A DNA stretch of 26,098 bases, from positions 1-26,098 of the forward strand of contig JBFWSL010000015.1 of the NCBI GenBank assembly GCA_050248375.1. The letters run 5' to 3'. Shown here in pieces: positions 14,313 through 21,562 of this stretch. The translations under genes were made by a program, and so were the position numbers. This DNA is from JAYZVT01 sp050248375. GTDB taxonomy: Bacteria; Pseudomonadota; Alphaproteobacteria; Rhizobiales; Methyloligellaceae. The notes under the pieces were generated by a model. It saw only the letters and a list, made by a program, of their open reading frames with translations. It ran no database searches and had not been told where the DNA came from. Within the stretch, counting starts at the first letter, position 1. Each line of letters opens with the position of its first letter.

Positions 14313-15716
14313 ATGGCCAAGAAGACGCTGTACGACAAGATCTGGGACGACCACCTCATCGAGGAGCAGGAGGATGGCGCCAGCCTGATCTATATCGACC
14401 GGCACCTGATCCACGAGGTGACGAGCCCGCAGGCTTTCGAGGGCCTGCGCATGGCCGGGCGCAAGGTGCACGCGCCGGAGAAGACGCTCGCCGTGGTCGA
14501 CCACAACGTCCCGACCACGAACCGGGCCCATGGCATCGACGATCCGGAGTCCCGCCTGCAGGTGGAGACGCTGGCGAAGAACTGCGCCGATTTCGGCGTG
14601 GAATATTTCAACGAGGTGGATGTCCGCCAGGGCATCGTCCATGTGATCGGCCCCGAGCAGGGCTTCACGCTGCCCGGCACCACCATCGTGTGCGGCGACA
14701 GCCATACCGCGACCCACGGCGCCTTCGGCGCGCTGGCGCATGGCATCGGCACCTCGGAGGTGGAGCATGTGCTCGCCACCCAGACGCTGATCCAGAAGAA
14801 ATCGAAGAACATGAAGGTGCAGGTGGATGGCAGGCTGAAGGACGGCGTGACGGCGAAGGACATCATCCTCGCCATCATCGGCGAGATCGGCACGGCCGGC
14901 GGCACCGGCTACGTCATCGAATATGCGGGCGAGGCTATCGAGGCGCTCTCCATGGAAGGGCGCATGACGGTGTGCAACATGTCCATCGAGGGCGGCGCGC
15001 GCGCCGGCCTGGTGGCGCCCGACGAGAAGACCTTCGAATACCTGAAGGGCCGCCCGCGCGCGCCCAAGGGCGGCGCATGGGAGCAGGCGCTGCGCTACTG
15101 GGAGACGCTCAGGAGCGACGAGGGGGCGGAGTTCGACACCACGCTCACCCTGCATGCCGAGAAGCTGCCGCCGATCGTCACCTGGGGCACCAGCCCCGAG
15201 GACGTGGTCTCCATCACCGGCGTGGTGCCGGACCCGGAAGCCGTGACCGACGAGGGCAAGCGCGCCTCCATGCAGCGGGCGCTGGAGTATATGGGCCTGA
15301 CGCCGGGCACCAGGATGACCGATATCAAGCTCGACCGGGTGTTCATCGGCTCGTGCACCAACGGCCGCATCGAGGACCTGCGCGAGGTGGCCAAGGTGGC
15401 CAAGGGCAGGAAGGTCAACCCGGGCCTGCGCGCCATGATCGTGCCCGGCTCCGGACTGGTGAAGGACCAGGCGGAAGCGGAAGGTATCGCACAGGTGCTG
15501 ATCGACGCGGGCTTCGAATGGCGCGAGCCCGGCTGCTCCATGTGCCTGGGCATGAACCCGGACCAGCTTTCCCCGCGCGAGCGCTGCGCCTCCACCTCGA
15601 ACCGCAACTTCGAGGGCCGGCAGGGCCGGCTGGGGCGCACCCATCTGGTGTCGCCGGCCATGGCGGCGGCGGCGGCCATCGCCGGGCATTTCGTGGACAT
15701 CCGCGAGTTCCGGTAA
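14313..15716 (+). CDS. leuC: 3-isopropylmalate dehydratase large subunit
   Basis: LeuC with LeuD isomerises 2- to 3-isopropylmalate in leucine synthesis. The 467-aa product has the [4Fe-4S] cluster cysteines C348 (GSCTNGR), C408 and C411 (GCSMCLGMN). Substrate and cluster-site motifs VVDHNVPTT, VCGDSHTATHGAFGALAHGIG and STSNRNFEGRQG are also present. Length is normal for the bacterial LeuC of this type. leuC-after-rplS is a common alphaproteobacterial order. The small subunit gene is at 24426-25031, not adjacent. A possible sigma-54-like site (14222-14238) and a TATTAT box (14243-14248) lie upstream. Confidence 0.97.
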   Translation: MAKKTLYDKIWDDHLIEEQEDGASLIYIDRHLIHEVTSPQAFEGLRMAGRKVHAPEKTLAVVDHNVPTTNRAHGIDDPESRLQVETLAKNCADFGVEYFNEVDVRQGIVHVIGPEQGFTLPGTTIVCGDSHTATHGAFGALAHGIGTSEVEHVLATQTLIQKKSKNMKVQVDGRLKDGVTAKDIILAIIGEIGTAGGTGYVIEYAGEAIEALSMEGRMTVCNMSIEGGARAGLVAPDEKTFEYLKGRPRAPKGGAWEQALRYWETLRSDEGAEFDTTLTLHAEKLPPIVTWGTSPEDVVSITGVVPDPEAVTDEGKRASMQRALEYMGLTPGTRMTDIKLDRVFIGSCTNGRIEDLREVAKVAKGRKVNPGLRAMIVPGSGLVKDQAEAEGIAQVLIDAGFEWREPGCSMCLGMNPDQLSPRERCASTSNRNFEGRQGRLGRTHLVSPAMAAAAAIAGHFVDIREFR

Positions 15717-15734
15717 GGCGGCAGTCCTTCCCTC

Positions 15735-15830
15735 GTTGCCATCGGGCTTGACCCGGCGGTCCGTCCAGCCGTGGCGGCCGGGCGCAGACCGACAGCCTGG
15801 ATTGCCGTATCAGGTACGGCAATGACGGGG
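15735..15830. repeat. Intergenic palindromic repeat (two hairpins)
   Basis: A CGGG/CCCG hairpin (15743-15755) is followed by a perfect stem ATTGCCGTA (15801-15809) / TACGGCAAT (15815-15823), framed by CTGG and GACGGGG. The pattern belongs to the widespread type built on CTGGATTgcCGG...CCGGcAATGACG. The remaining bases up to the symporter start at 15971 show no gene. Confidence 0.6.
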
Positions 15831-15970
15831 AAAGGCTCGCGCCGCCTGCCCGGTAAAGAGGGCGTGAGAAAGCACCTGCGCTCTGGCGCGTGACGGGCGG
15901 CGGGAGTAAGGCTTGAGGCGAGTTCACCGCCACCGCCCTTGAAAATCCATCCCGCTCGGAGCTTTCCGAA

Positions 15971-17365
15971 ATGACCTGGTCCCTCGTCTTCGTCACCACG
16001 GCCGTGGCGCTCGCTTCCGTGCTGATGTCGCCGCGCGCACGCTCGGTGGCCAGCTTCTTCCAGGGGCGGGACGAGGGCGGACAGGCGCCTGGCGTGATGG
16101 CGCTGACGCTGTCGCAGGTGACGACCTGGATCTTCGCCCGCTCGATCATGAACGCGGCGATCCTGGGCTACTTCTACGGCATCGCCGGGGCGCTGGCCTA
16201 CGCCGCCTATTATCTCTCCTTCCTCACCGGCGCGTGGATCATCTCCAGCCTGCGCTTCCGCCACGGCTTCGGCAGCGTGCAGGACTTCCTCGCCGCGCGC
16301 TTCGGCCGCACCGGAACGGCCACCTACAATTTCGTCGTCGGCGTGCGGCTGTTGTCGGAGGTGTTCGCCAACCTGCTGGTGATCGGCCTCATCTTCGGGG
16401 CCGCGGGCACGCAGGCCTATGTGATCTCCATCCTGCTGGTGGGCGGCGTCACCTTCGGTTACGCGGCGCTCGGCGGGCTGAGCGCCTCCATCCGCACCGA
16501 CGTGATGCAGATGGGCCTGCTGCTCGGGCTGCTGGCGGTGCTGGTGGCCCTCGCCGCGCCGGATTTCGATTTCGGCGGCATGCTCATGACCAGCCCGGAC
16601 ATCGCCAGCCCGGGCTGGGTGTTGCTGGCGGTGGCCCTGCTGCAGGTGTGGAGCTACCCGCTGCACGATCCCGTCATGATGGACCGGGGCTTCATCGCCG
16701 ACCGCAGGACGACACTGGCGAGCTTCTACCACGCCTGCTGGCTGTCGTTCGCCTGCATCCTGGCCTTCGGGCTGCTCGGGGTCTGGGCGGGCATGGAGAA
16801 GGCGCAGGGCGAGACGCTAATCCCGACGCTGACGCGCCTGCTGGGAGAGACGCCCATGCTCGCCTTCAACGCCGCGCTGATCATCTCGTGCATGTCCACG
16901 CTCGACTCCACCTTCGCCAGCGCGGCGAAGCTGTCGGTGGTGGACATGAAGCTCGGCCGGGCCAGCGTGGCCAACGGCCGGCTGGCCATGGCGCTGTTCC
17001 TGCTCGGGGGGCTGGCCATGGTGTTCCTTGGCTCCAAGGACCTGTTCGAGGCGGTGGCGGTTTCGGGCACCGCGTCGATGTTCCTGGCGCCGGTGGTGTT
17101 CTTTTCGCTGTGGCTCGGGCGCGACGACATCCCGCTGTGGAGCTACATGACGGCCTTCGCGGCGGCCATCGGCGCGGCCGCGCTCTATTTCCTGGAATCG
17201 TCCGGCTATACTGGCGTCGTCGGTGCGGTGACCGGGCTCGATCACAAATACGCCAAGCTGCTGGCGCTCTCGGCCGCCGCTCTCGCGGCGGGATGCGCGG
17301 CCTTCCTGGCCGGCATGGCGGGAAGCGCCCGCAGCACCGCCCGCCCGGTGGCGGGTGGGGCGTAA
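15971..17365 (+). CDS. Sodium:solute symporter (SSS family)
   Basis: The 464-aa product is an integral membrane protein with about 12-13 spans. Characteristic parts are SQVTTWIFARSIMNAAILGYFYG early on, GYAALGGLSASIRTDVMQMGLL, SYPLHDPVMMDRGFIADR and the sodium-site helix MSTLDSTFASAAKLSVVDM. This last stretch is diagnostic of the solute:sodium symporter family. The substrate cannot be read from the sequence. GGAG at 15958-15961 serves as ribosome binding site. It is the first gene of the region inserted between leuC and leuD and appears to be transcribed alone. Confidence 0.87.
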   Translation: MTWSLVFVTTAVALASVLMSPRARSVASFFQGRDEGGQAPGVMALTLSQVTTWIFARSIMNAAILGYFYGIAGALAYAAYYLSFLTGAWIISSLRFRHGFGSVQDFLAARFGRTGTATYNFVVGVRLLSEVFANLLVIGLIFGAAGTQAYVISILLVGGVTFGYAALGGLSASIRTDVMQMGLLLGLLAVLVALAAPDFDFGGMLMTSPDIASPGWVLLAVALLQVWSYPLHDPVMMDRGFIADRRTTLASFYHACWLSFACILAFGLLGVWAGMEKAQGETLIPTLTRLLGETPMLAFNAALIISCMSTLDSTFASAAKLSVVDMKLGRASVANGRLAMALFLLGGLAMVFLGSKDLFEAVAVSGTASMFLAPVVFFSLWLGRDDIPLWSYMTAFAAAIGAAALYFLESSGYTGVVGAVTGLDHKYAKLLALSAAALAAGCAAFLAGMAGSARSTARPVAGGA

Positions 17366-17507
17366 AAACGGCGGACTAGCGCCAAAAACTCCCTAAACGC
17401 CCGATGAACGGCCCTCTCAGGAGGCGTTCAGCGCGGAGGCGTCACTGTGGCACCCAAGTCAGTCCGGTCGGACCCCGAAGACCGGACGAGCGCAAGGGAG
17501 ATGAGCC

Positions 17508-17633
17508 ATGACCACGATCGTTCTTCCCCGTATGCCCCGGCGCCGCCAGCGCCGGCTGGGCGCGAGCCTCGCCGACTTCGTCATCTTCGTCATCCTGGCG
17601 ATGATCCTGCTGCTGCAGTTCCGCCGCGGCTGA
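17508..17633 (+). CDS. 41-aa single-span membrane protein
   Basis: The frame starts at the ATG at 17508 with AAGGGAG (17494-17500) 7 bases upstream, an excellent ribosome binding site, and ends at the TGA at 17631. The peptide has a basic N terminus (PRMPRRRQRRLG), one hydrophobic helix of about 19 residues (ADFVIFVILAMILLLQF) and a short basic end. This suggests an inner-membrane microprotein. An inverted repeat, GTCCGGTC (17462-17469) and GACCGGAC (17480-17487), lies just upstream of the ribosome binding site. No family is recognised. An overlapping frame starting at 17501 has a worse ribosome-site spacing and no hydrophobic segment. Confidence 0.55.
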   Translation: MTTIVLPRMPRRRQRRLGASLADFVIFVILAMILLLQFRRG

Positions 17634-17670
17634 ACCGAGCTCCCCGCCACCGGGAGATTGTAGCAAGATC

Positions 17671-17850
17671 GTAGCCCGGATGGAGCGAAGCGAAATCCGG
17701 GGAGCAACGCCGAGCGTTCCCGCATTCCGCTCCGCTCCATGCGGGCTACTGGTCCGCCATCGTCCCGGCGAAAGCCGGTATCCAGATGCCAGGACTCTCG
17801 GGCAGCGCGATTGCGCTCTGGATTCCGGCTTGCGCCGGAATGACAATTGG
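17671..17850. repeat. Composite REP-like repeat block
   Basis: Two repeat types stand side by side. The first runs from GTAGCCCG (17671-17678) to CGGGCTAC (17742-17749). It contains CCCGGAT/ATCCGGG and CGCAT/ATGCG pairs around the purine-rich GGAGCGAAGCG and its complement-like CCGCTCCGCTCC. The second contains CCGGC-gaaa-GCCGG (17765-17778) and ATTCCGGC-ttgc-GCCGGAAT (17822-17841). The block fills the gap to the convergent gene ending at 17862 and may act as a transcription barrier for both sides. Confidence 0.65.
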
Positions 17851-17861
17851 AGACTCCCCGC

Positions 17862-18806
17862 CTACCTGGCGGCGGGCAGGTCGAAGCGCGCGATCACCGG
17901 CATGTGGTCGGAGCCCAGGTCCGGTCCGCTGCGCACGTCGCGCAACACGGCGCCCCTGGGCAGCAGGATGTGATCGAGAGCGAGCTGGGGCGGCAGCGGC
18001 AGTTTCACGAGCTGCGACATGCGGCGCGGCCATGTGGGCCGCACCCAGCCTGCCGGCTCGAGGCCGGTTTCGGCGAAGCCCCGGATGGTGCGGGTCCAGG
18101 GGGCGGCGTTGAAGTCGCCGGCGAAGACCGCGGGACCTCTCGCGGCGCGCGCCAGATGGTGCGCGTGCTCGGCCTGCAGGCGGTGCAGGCTCGACCAGCC
18201 GAGCGGGCGGTGGAAATGCACGCCGACGAAGCTCAGGTTGCCAAGCTCGGGGCCGAAGTCGGCGCGGGCGACCGGCAGGCGCGCGCTGCCGGAGAACGCC
18301 GCGCTGGCGTTCTTCCAGCGGTGACGCGACAGCAGCGCCACGCGGCACTGGCTCTGGGCAGCGCACTGGGCGCGCCAGGGATAGGCGGCGGCCACGAGGG
18401 GCTCGAGCCTGGCCCACTTGGCCGCGCCCACTTCCTGCAGCACCACGATGTCGGGCTTTTCCTTCTCCAGGAAGCGGGCGATCCCGGCGGCGTTGTCCGC
18501 GCGCCACAGGGTATTGAAGGTCACCACCTTCAGCTCGCGCACGGAAGCATGGGCGCCGGTGGCGATGACGCGGTGGGGGTAGAGCATGGCCGAGGCGAGA
18601 TTGACCGCAAGCAGGGCCGTGGCGGCGATGACCACGTTGTTGCGGCGCAGGAAGAGCAGCGCCACCGCGCCGGCCAGGAAGACCAGGTGGAGCCGGAAAT
18701 TGCTCAGCACGTCCAGCGGCTCGTACCAGGGCCCGAACCATCCGGCCACGGTCAGCGCGGTGATGGCGGCGACGGCGAACCAGGCGAGGCAGGTCAGCGG
18801 ATGCAT
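17862..18806 (-). CDS. Membrane-anchored endonuclease/exonuclease/phosphatase-family protein
   Basis: From the ATG at 18806 the product has 314 aa. Residues about 1-80 hold three hydrophobic spans (LAWFAVAAITALTVAG, LHLVFLAGAVALLFL, VVIAATALLAVNLASAML). The rest is an EEP-fold catalytic domain: VVTFNTLW, DIVVLQEVGA (the Glu binds the metal), GVHFHRPLG, GDFNAAPW, and the closing pair LALDHILL and GSDHMPVIARF. All expected active-site residues are visible. The layout resembles YafD-like proteins, with a predicted phosphodiesterase or nuclease activity on the outer face of the membrane. The substrate is unknown. A longer in-frame extension upstream would read through the leader of the divergent gene and is not favoured. 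Confidence 0.83.
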   Translation of the reverse strand: MHPLTCLAWFAVAAITALTVAGWFGPWYEPLDVLSNFRLHLVFLAGAVALLFLRRNNVVIAATALLAVNLASAMLYPHRVIATGAHASVRELKVVTFNTLWRADNAAGIARFLEKEKPDIVVLQEVGAAKWARLEPLVAAAYPWRAQCAAQSQCRVALLSRHRWKNASAAFSGSARLPVARADFGPELGNLSFVGVHFHRPLGWSSLHRLQAEHAHHLARAARGPAVFAGDFNAAPWTRTIRGFAETGLEPAGWVRPTWPRRMSQLVKLPLPPQLALDHILLPRGAVLRDVRSGPDLGSDHMPVIARFDLPAAR

Positions 18807-18936
18807 TCTCGAGGCGATCTCCGGATGGGCGCGGCGGCTTGGGACCCAGTCTAGGCGGGACCCGTTAACACGCCCCTTCGCGGCCAAATTTGGGCAGGGG
18901 TTGGAGAGCCGCGCGAATGGGTGTAGAAGGGCAGCC

Positions 18937-18993
18937 ATGACGCAACACCTCCACAAGGGGCGCATCGCGCGAATTACGGGCCCGGCCGCTTGA
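18937..18993 (+). CDS. Possible leader peptide (18 aa) upstream of the ACT-like gene
   Basis: MTQHLHKGRIARITGPAA starts at an ATG preceded by GAAGG with a spacer of about 6 bases, and ends at the TGA at 18991. Its last codons overlap the 5' arm of the inverted repeat at 18971. The peptide has two His, one Leu and two Ile codons, with no strong run of one amino acid. The placement, short ORF then hairpin then T-run then gene, is that of a transcription attenuator, but this is inference. Confidence 0.3.
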   Translation: MTQHLHKGRIARITGPAA

Positions 18994-19031
18994 GCGCGCG
19001 CCGGGAACTGACGCTGTTTTTCCCGTAATTC
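18971..19031 (+). promoter_or_regulatory. Inverted repeat, inner hairpin and T-run in the leader of the ACT-like gene
   Basis: GAATTACGGG (18971-18980) is perfectly complementary to CCCGTAATTC (19022-19031). Within the 41-base interval, CCCGGC (18981-18986) pairs with GCCGGG (19000-19005), followed 11 bases later by TTTTT (19017-19021). The gene start is at 19054. Confidence 0.45.
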
Positions 19032-19053
19032 CGACCTTGTGAGGGCATTTCCC

Positions 19054-19356
19054 ATGACTTCCGAACGCCTGCCGGACGGCATGTCCGGTCCCGCCGCGGA
19101 TCGCGCGGCCGCGCCGCGCGCCATGTATTTCGTCTCCGCCGACGCCGATCCGGCCATGGCTGCGCGGCTGATCGAACCCTTCGCCAAGATGGGGCTGACA
19201 CCGACACGGGTGCATATCAGCCGCGAGGACGGCACCGGCGACGTGATGGCCGCCGACCTGAGGGTGGAAGGGGTGGACGCGACCACGGCGCATCTGGTGG
19301 ACAAGATGCTGCGCCGGGTGGTCGGCGTGCGCTCCGTCATCGCGGTGATGGAGTAG
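19054..19356 (+). CDS. Small ACT-like domain protein
   Basis: The 100-aa product has a Ser/Ala/Pro-rich lead of about 28 residues. A beta-alpha-beta-beta-alpha-beta pattern follows: AMYFVSADADP, AMAARLIEPFAKMG, PTRVHISRE, DVMAADLRVEG, ATTAHLVDKMLRRVV and VRSVIAVME. This order and the spacing resemble an ACT domain, such as that in the small regulatory subunit of acetolactate synthase. The typical Gly at the beta1-alpha1 turn is replaced by Asp-Ala-Asp-Pro. Position between leuC and leuD suggests, but does not prove, a link to branched-chain amino acid sensing. The start at 19054 is chosen for the GAGGG sequence 8 bases upstream; a GTG at 19039 is also in frame. Confidence 0.65.
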   Translation: MTSERLPDGMSGPAADRAAAPRAMYFVSADADPAMAARLIEPFAKMGLTPTRVHISREDGTGDVMAADLRVEGVDATTAHLVDKMLRRVVGVRSVIAVME

Positions 19357-19384
19357 GGGTTCGTCCGACGGCACCCGGTACGCT

Positions 19385-19486
19385 GGTCATCACCCGGCTT
19401 GGCCGGGTGATCCAGTAACCACGGTTGAGGCTTCTTCGCGCCGGCTGTGGCTACTGGGTCCTCCGGTCAAGCCGGAGGACGACAGG
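19385..19486. repeat. Nested palindromic repeat between convergent genes
   Basis: Two 9-bp hairpins, TCACCCGGC/GCCGGGTGA (19390-19410) and GTCCTCCGG/CCGGAGGAC (19458-19480), flank a longer imperfect stem in which CCAGTAACCAC pairs with GTGGCTACTGG. The whole can fold as a cruciform of about 100 bases. It lies between the stops of two convergent genes and probably works as a two-way terminator. Confidence 0.65.
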
Positions 19487-19504
19487 TATCTTGTGCTCCG
19501 GCCG

Positions 19505-20116
19505 CTACCAGCCGTCCTTCTTGTTCGGCGCCCTGCCCGCGAGGTAGGCGTTGATGGCCTCGTCGAGCTCCTCGTATTCGTGGCAGGTCCTGCCGCAGCG
19601 CTTCTCGATCTCGGCGAGCTGCAGCCTGGCGGACGCCACGTCGCCCTTCTGCAGGTAGCCCTCGCCCAGATATTCGCGCGCGATATTCAGGTCGGGATCG
19701 AGGGCGAGCGCCTTGTGGTAGTAGGTCAGCCCCTTGTCCACGTCGCCGAGCTTGCGGGTGCTGTAGCCGATATAGTTCAGCACCTTCGGGTCCTGCTGGT
19801 TCTGGACGGCGTGCAGCAGGTCGAGGGCCTCGCGGAACCGGCTTTCCTGTATGAGGGAGAGCGCTTCGGTATAGAGCTGGACGTCGGTGGCCCCGGAACT
19901 GGTGCGCTTGACGCATTCCTTGCGCGTGCAGCTCCAGATCTCGCCCGTGGGACAGGTGCGGATGCAGGCGTCGCAGCGCTTGGAGTAATAGAACTCCTTC
20001 TCGCAGGTCTTGGCCGGCTTGCCGTCCGGCGTGTTGGAGGTGAGCGCGGCGGCGGGGCCGGCCAGAGCGAGCAGAAGGACAAGGGCAGCGGATGCGAAGG
20101 CTGTGAAGCGCGGCAT
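19505..20116 (-). CDS. Secreted cysteine-rich TPR protein
   Basis: The 203-aa product starts at the ATG at 20116, with GGGAGGAA 8 bases upstream. A signal peptide covers residues 1 to about 25 (LVLLLALAGPAAA). The next 45 residues hold seven cysteines (TCEKEFYYSKRCDACIRTC, WSCTRKEC), possibly disulfide-bonded or metal-binding. From about residue 75 follow TPR-like helices: YTEALSLIQESRFREALDLL, VLNYIGYSTRKLGDVDKGL, YYHKALALDPDLNIAREYLG and GYLQKGDVASARLQL. A closing CGRTCHEYEELDEAINAYL segment completes it. TPR repeats bind other proteins, so a periplasmic scaffold role is likely; no partner can be named. Confidence 0.75.
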   Translation of the reverse strand: MPRFTAFASAALVLLLALAGPAAALTSNTPDGKPAKTCEKEFYYSKRCDACIRTCPTGEIWSCTRKECVKRTSSGATDVQLYTEALSLIQESRFREALDLLHAVQNQQDPKVLNYIGYSTRKLGDVDKGLTYYHKALALDPDLNIAREYLGEGYLQKGDVASARLQLAEIEKRCGRTCHEYEELDEAINAYLAGRAPNKKDGW

Positions 20117-20153
20117 TGAACGTTCCTCCCAATGCGCTTGATGCTCGGGCGGA

Positions 20154-20162
20154 CTTATAGCA
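20154..20162 (-). promoter_or_regulatory. Extended -10 promoter of the TPR gene
   Basis: TGC-TATAAG on the minus strand matches an extended -10 element (TGnTATAAT). It lies 37 bases before the ATG at 20116, and no convincing -35 box stands at the usual distance. The mosaic repeat at 20200-20316 begins about 40 bases further upstream. Confidence 0.4.
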
Positions 20163-20199
20163 TTCCTGCGCGGCACGGGCAGCGTGCAAGCTGCGGACC

Positions 20200-20316
20200 C
20201 TAGAGAATGATCCGGAAAAGTGGATACCACTTTTCCGATAAGATCATGCTCAAGGTACTGACCTGGCGCATCATCTTGTCGGCCAAGCGATTCCATTTGG
20301 CCGGATGATGCGCTAG
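20200..20316 (+). repeat. RIME-like mosaic repeat, left copy (117 bp)
   Basis: The element contains two palindromes: GATCCGGAAAAGTGG with its partner CCACTTTTCCGATAAGATC (20209-20246), and GCGCATCATC with GGATGATGCGC (20267-20313). It ends in CTAG (20313-20316). It is the inverted counterpart of 20784-20900, with equal length and about 14 differences counted by eye. Elements of this build (two palindromes, about 100-130 bp) are known from rhizobia as RIME. Confidence 0.8.
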
Positions 20317-20337
20317 GGGAGCCAGGGACGACGGGAC

Positions 20338-20787
20338 GTGAACGCGAGCACAAGGACCTCCGCCGGCTGGTATATGCGGCGCGCGCCCAGTCTGGCGGAA
20401 TTCGGCGAGATGACCCTGGCGGCCTATGACCGGCTGCCCAGGCGTTTCCGCGAGCTTTGCGACGGGGTGGCGCTGCAGGTGGCCGATTTTCCCGACGAGG
20501 ACACGCTGCGCGACCTTGGAATCGAATCGCCCTTCGACCTGCTTGGCCTCTACCACGGGGTCAGCCTCGACCAGAAGTCCACCGGCGACCTGCCGCGCGG
20601 GCCGGACATGGTGTTCCTGTACCGCCGGCCCATCCTCGATTACTGGGCCGACAGCGAGGACACGCTGGGAAAAATCGTCACCCATGTGCTGATTCACGAA
20701 TTTGGCCATCATTTCGGCCTATCCGATGACGATATGGAGCGAATCGAAGCCGAGGCGGACGTCGAGGAGACGCCCCCGCCCGGCTAG
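20338..20787 (+). CDS. Zincin-like metallopeptidase (Zincin_1 / DUF1025 type)
   Basis: The 149-aa product (from the GTG at 20338) shows the compact zincin family pattern: MRRAPSLAEFGEM near the N terminus, LLGLYHGVSLDQKST, and PDMVFLYRRPILDYWADSED. It ends in VTHVLIHEFGHHFGLSDDDM. H120, E121 and H124 form the HExxH zinc site; D130 in HExxHxxGxxD could be the third ligand. The protein is cytosolic by sequence (no signal peptide). The start is uncertain: the GTG has AGGGA 9 bases upstream, and an in-frame ATG at 20374 lacks a good site. The stop codon TAG lies inside the right-hand mosaic repeat. Family members are conserved, but their function is not established. Confidence 0.8.
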   Translation: MNASTRTSAGWYMRRAPSLAEFGEMTLAAYDRLPRRFRELCDGVALQVADFPDEDTLRDLGIESPFDLLGLYHGVSLDQKSTGDLPRGPDMVFLYRRPILDYWADSEDTLGKIVTHVLIHEFGHHFGLSDDDMERIEAEADVEETPPPG

Positions 20788-20900
20788 CGCATCATCCGGC
20801 CAGGTGGACTGGCCTGGCCGACAGGATGATGCGCCAGATGAATAGCTCGAGCATGATCTTATCGGAAAAGCGGTATCCACTTTTCCGGATCATGCTCTGG
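20784..20900 (-). repeat. RIME-like mosaic repeat, right copy (117 bp, inverted)
   Basis: Read on the minus strand, this copy aligns end to end with 20200-20316. It carries the same two palindromes and ends in the same CTAG, which here supplies the stop codon of the zincin gene (TAG, 20785-20787). Together the two copies form a 117-bp inverted repeat around a 467-bp core. Confidence 0.8.
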
Positions 20901-20968
20901 GCAAGGCAGGTCCGCCATCGTACTGTGTCCCGGCGATCCCGCCCGCGTTTCGGGGACCCGATCACGGC

Positions 20969-21502
20969 ATGTTTCTCTGGAGAGTCTTCAGCTTCGCTAT
21001 CAAGGCGGCCCTGGCGCTGCTGCTGGCGGCGAGCGTGGCCCGCGCGTCGTCGGACCTTGACCTGCCGCTCGACGACTACATGAAGCAGGCGGGCCCGGAC
21101 GTGAAGCTGGTCGAGCCGGGCGAACTGAAGATCGACGGCCAGAGCATGGTCTGCGGCAAGCGCCCGACGGTGATCGATCCCAAGTTCGACAGTTGGGGCG
21201 GGGCCTATGCGGGCTACCTGATCCTCAATCCGGCGCGGCTGGAAGGGCTCAGCACGGTCATCAAGATGTATGTCTTCTCGCACGAATGCGGGCACCAGTT
21301 CGTCGGCCGCAACGAGGAGGCCGCGGACTGCTTCGCGGTCAAGCGCGGCCGCCGCTACGGCTGGCTGGACGAGAGCGGGATGGACGAGATCTGCGAATTC
21401 ATCTCCAAGCTGAAGGGGGACTGGGACCATCCGGCGGGTCCGGACCGCTGCACCCATATGCGGGCCTGCTTCAATGCGGCGACGCCGCGCGCCACCCGCT
21501 GA
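20969..21502 (+). CDS. Secreted HECGH metalloprotease-like protein, copy 1
   Basis: The 177-aa product has a signal peptide (residues 1-26, ending ARA). The mature protein contains YVFSHECGHQFVGRNEEAAD: H105, E106 and H109 form an HExxH site, and E117 or D120 in EEAADCFAVKRG is a candidate third ligand. The spacing recalls ImmA/IrrE- and M48-like enzymes, but the protein is exported and has six cysteines (in MVC, HEC, ADC, EIC, DRC and RAC) shared with the next gene. Close match between the two suggests tandem duplication. The ribosome binding site is weak. I do not recognise a named family; a periplasmic zinc peptidase is the best guess. Confidence 0.72.
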   Translation: MFLWRVFSFAIKAALALLLAASVARASSDLDLPLDDYMKQAGPDVKLVEPGELKIDGQSMVCGKRPTVIDPKFDSWGGAYAGYLILNPARLEGLSTVIKMYVFSHECGHQFVGRNEEAADCFAVKRGRRYGWLDESGMDEICEFISKLKGDWDHPAGPDRCTHMRACFNAATPRATR

Positions 21503-21562
21503 CATTTTCGCCAGCCATTGTGACTTGACCGGTACGGCGGCTTGGGACATCGCTGGCTGTCT

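Noticed and set aside
18807..19340. A long N-terminal extension of the EEP-family protein on the minus strand
   Set aside because: The extra sequence is antisense to the ACT-like gene and its leader, and lacks family resemblance; the ATG at 18806 begins directly before the first membrane span.
20117..20353. A 79-codon extension of the TPR protein upstream of the ATG at 20116
   Set aside because: It would translate through the mosaic repeat, while the ATG at 20116 has a good ribosome site and begins a clear signal peptide.
20200..20900. A complete insertion sequence
   Set aside because: No transposase is encoded between the inverted repeats; the enclosed gene belongs to a conserved metallopeptidase family and the repeats resemble intergenic mosaic elements.
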